Positions 6,624 to 7,227 of a DNA stretch of 7,227 nt are shown here, in pieces. Position 1 is the first letter of the stretch; each line of letters starts with the position of its first letter. The translations under genes and the position numbers were made by a program. A model generated the notes under the pieces. The model was not told the origin of the DNA. It did not search any database and saw only the letters and a list, made by a program, of their open reading frames with translations. The stretch lies in the NCBI GenBank assembly GCA_016840945.1, contig JAEORJ010000150.1:1-7227 (forward strand). The letters are read 5' to 3'. This stretch comes from Candidatus Gerdarchaeota archaeon (GTDB lineage: Archaea > Asgardarchaeota > Heimdallarchaeia > JABLTI01).

Positions 6624-7227
6624 TCAACAAACATCAACAATAATATCTTTCCTATTATCTTTCTTGCCTTTAAAGAGTAATTTGCGCAATTCATCAATAA
6701 TGAATATTGGTATTGCAGTAAGTATTATTAAACCCCAATGTGGAGCACCTATAGGAACAGTATGAATAAAATTATTCATAAATGGAATGTAAATGGCAGC
6801 AATTAGCAATGATAGACTAACTATGAAAGCTAAGAATAATTTGCCATTTTTGAAAAATTCTTTATTGAAAATTATTCTTTCTTGACTTACAGATAATGAA
6901 TGAAGTAATTGATAAATCACTAATGATATGAAAACCATTGTTTCAGCTGTTTTGACCTCGAGAGGGTCAACAGATAAAGTGAAATTCATAACCCAGAAAT
7001 AGACTATCATTGTTCCAATAGCATATGAAATTCCTGATGTTAATATCATAACAATCATTTTTTTATCAATTAGTGGTTCTTCAGGATTCCTAGGTTTACG
7101 CAACATAACATCCCGTTCCGCGGGACTTACTCCTAATGCTAGGGCGGGAAAAGTGTCTGTTACTATATTGATATAGAGCAATTGAATAGTCAAAATGGGG
7201 ATTACAGAAGTTCTGAAAAAGATCAAT
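6624..7227 (-). CDS. P-type cation-transporting ATPase, type II (Ca2+-type), C-terminal membrane domain, partial
   Basis: The last 200 residues of a P-type ATPase whose N-terminal part lies beyond the right edge; the leftmost visible codon is an internal Leu (TTG), not a start. Residues 14-35 carry the M6 signature QLLYINIVTDTFPALALG, with N20, T23 and D24 matching the Ca2+ ligands Asn796, Thr799 and Asp800 of SERCA, followed by the conserved PAERDVMLRKPRNPEEP loop (35-51). M7 (58-80), M8 (96-112), M9 (129-150) and M10 (162-180) follow, then a basic tail. M8 has Gln106 where SERCA has the site-I Glu908, as in plasma-membrane and secretory-pathway pumps thought to carry one Ca2+. The enzyme would export Ca2+ or Mn2+ at the cost of ATP; a Na+ substrate cannot be excluded from this part. 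The phosphorylation motif DKTGT is outside the window. Confidence 0.9.
   Translation of the reverse strand, partial: LIFFRTSVIPILTIQLLYINIVTDTFPALALGVSPAERDVMLRKPRNPEEPLIDKKMIVMILTSGISYAIGTMIVYFWVMNFTLSVDPLEVKTAETMVFISLVIYQLLHSLSVSQERIIFNKEFFKNGKLFLAFIVSLSLLIAAIYIPFMNNFIHTVPIGAPHWGLIILTAIPIFIIDELRKLLFKGKKDNRKDIIVDVC

Overview
This A+T-rich window looks archaeal. Several genes use TTG starts or have no Shine-Dalgarno (SD) site. TATA-like boxes sit upstream of several starts. The two secreted proteins carry an N-terminal signal and a C-terminal membrane anchor with a short basic tail, and the larger one is dense in N-glycosylation sequons. The style is most like Asgard-type (Lokiarchaeota/Heimdallarchaeota-like) genomes, but that placement is a guess from style; no rRNA or marker gene is present.

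Layout, left to right. (1) 118-1671 (+) encodes a stand-alone fusion of a polyketide-synthase-type double-hotdog dehydratase with a 4'-phosphopantetheinyl-transferase-like domain. This is the order found at the C-terminus of enediyne-type iterative PKSs. The transferase half has lost most of its catalytic residues. (2) 1699-3489 (-) converges on it and encodes a family-5 (Dpp/Opp-type) solute-binding protein whose halves are in the wrong order: the usual C-terminal part comes first, then the usual N-terminal part, i.e. a circular permutation. (3) 3572-4756 (-) encodes a two-TM protein with two RCK/TrkA-N-like domains, built like a K+ channel subunit but with no TVGYG filter. (4) 4823-5584 (-) encodes a six-TM protein of unknown function. 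(5) 5734-6618 (+) is divergent from gene 4 and encodes a secreted, C-terminally anchored protein of unknown family. (6) 6624-7227 (-) is the C-terminal membrane domain of a type II (Ca2+-type) P-type ATPase that runs off the right edge.

Genes 2-4 lie head-to-tail on the minus strand with gaps of 66-82 bp, so they may be transcribed separately or partly by read-through. Genes 4 and 5 diverge from a 137-bp region (149 bp from the preferred gene 4 start) with back-to-back TATA-like boxes in an inverted repeat. Genes 1/2 and 5/6 converge with gaps of 27 and 5 bp. Five of the six products are membrane or cell-surface proteins, two of them ion-handling by architecture; no single pathway obviously joins them. 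No tRNA, rRNA, CRISPR array, IS element or long direct repeat was seen, and no gene-free stretch exceeds 300 bases.

The points most worth checking are the permuted binding protein, the split-out dehydratase with a decayed transferase domain, and the filterless channel-like RCK protein.
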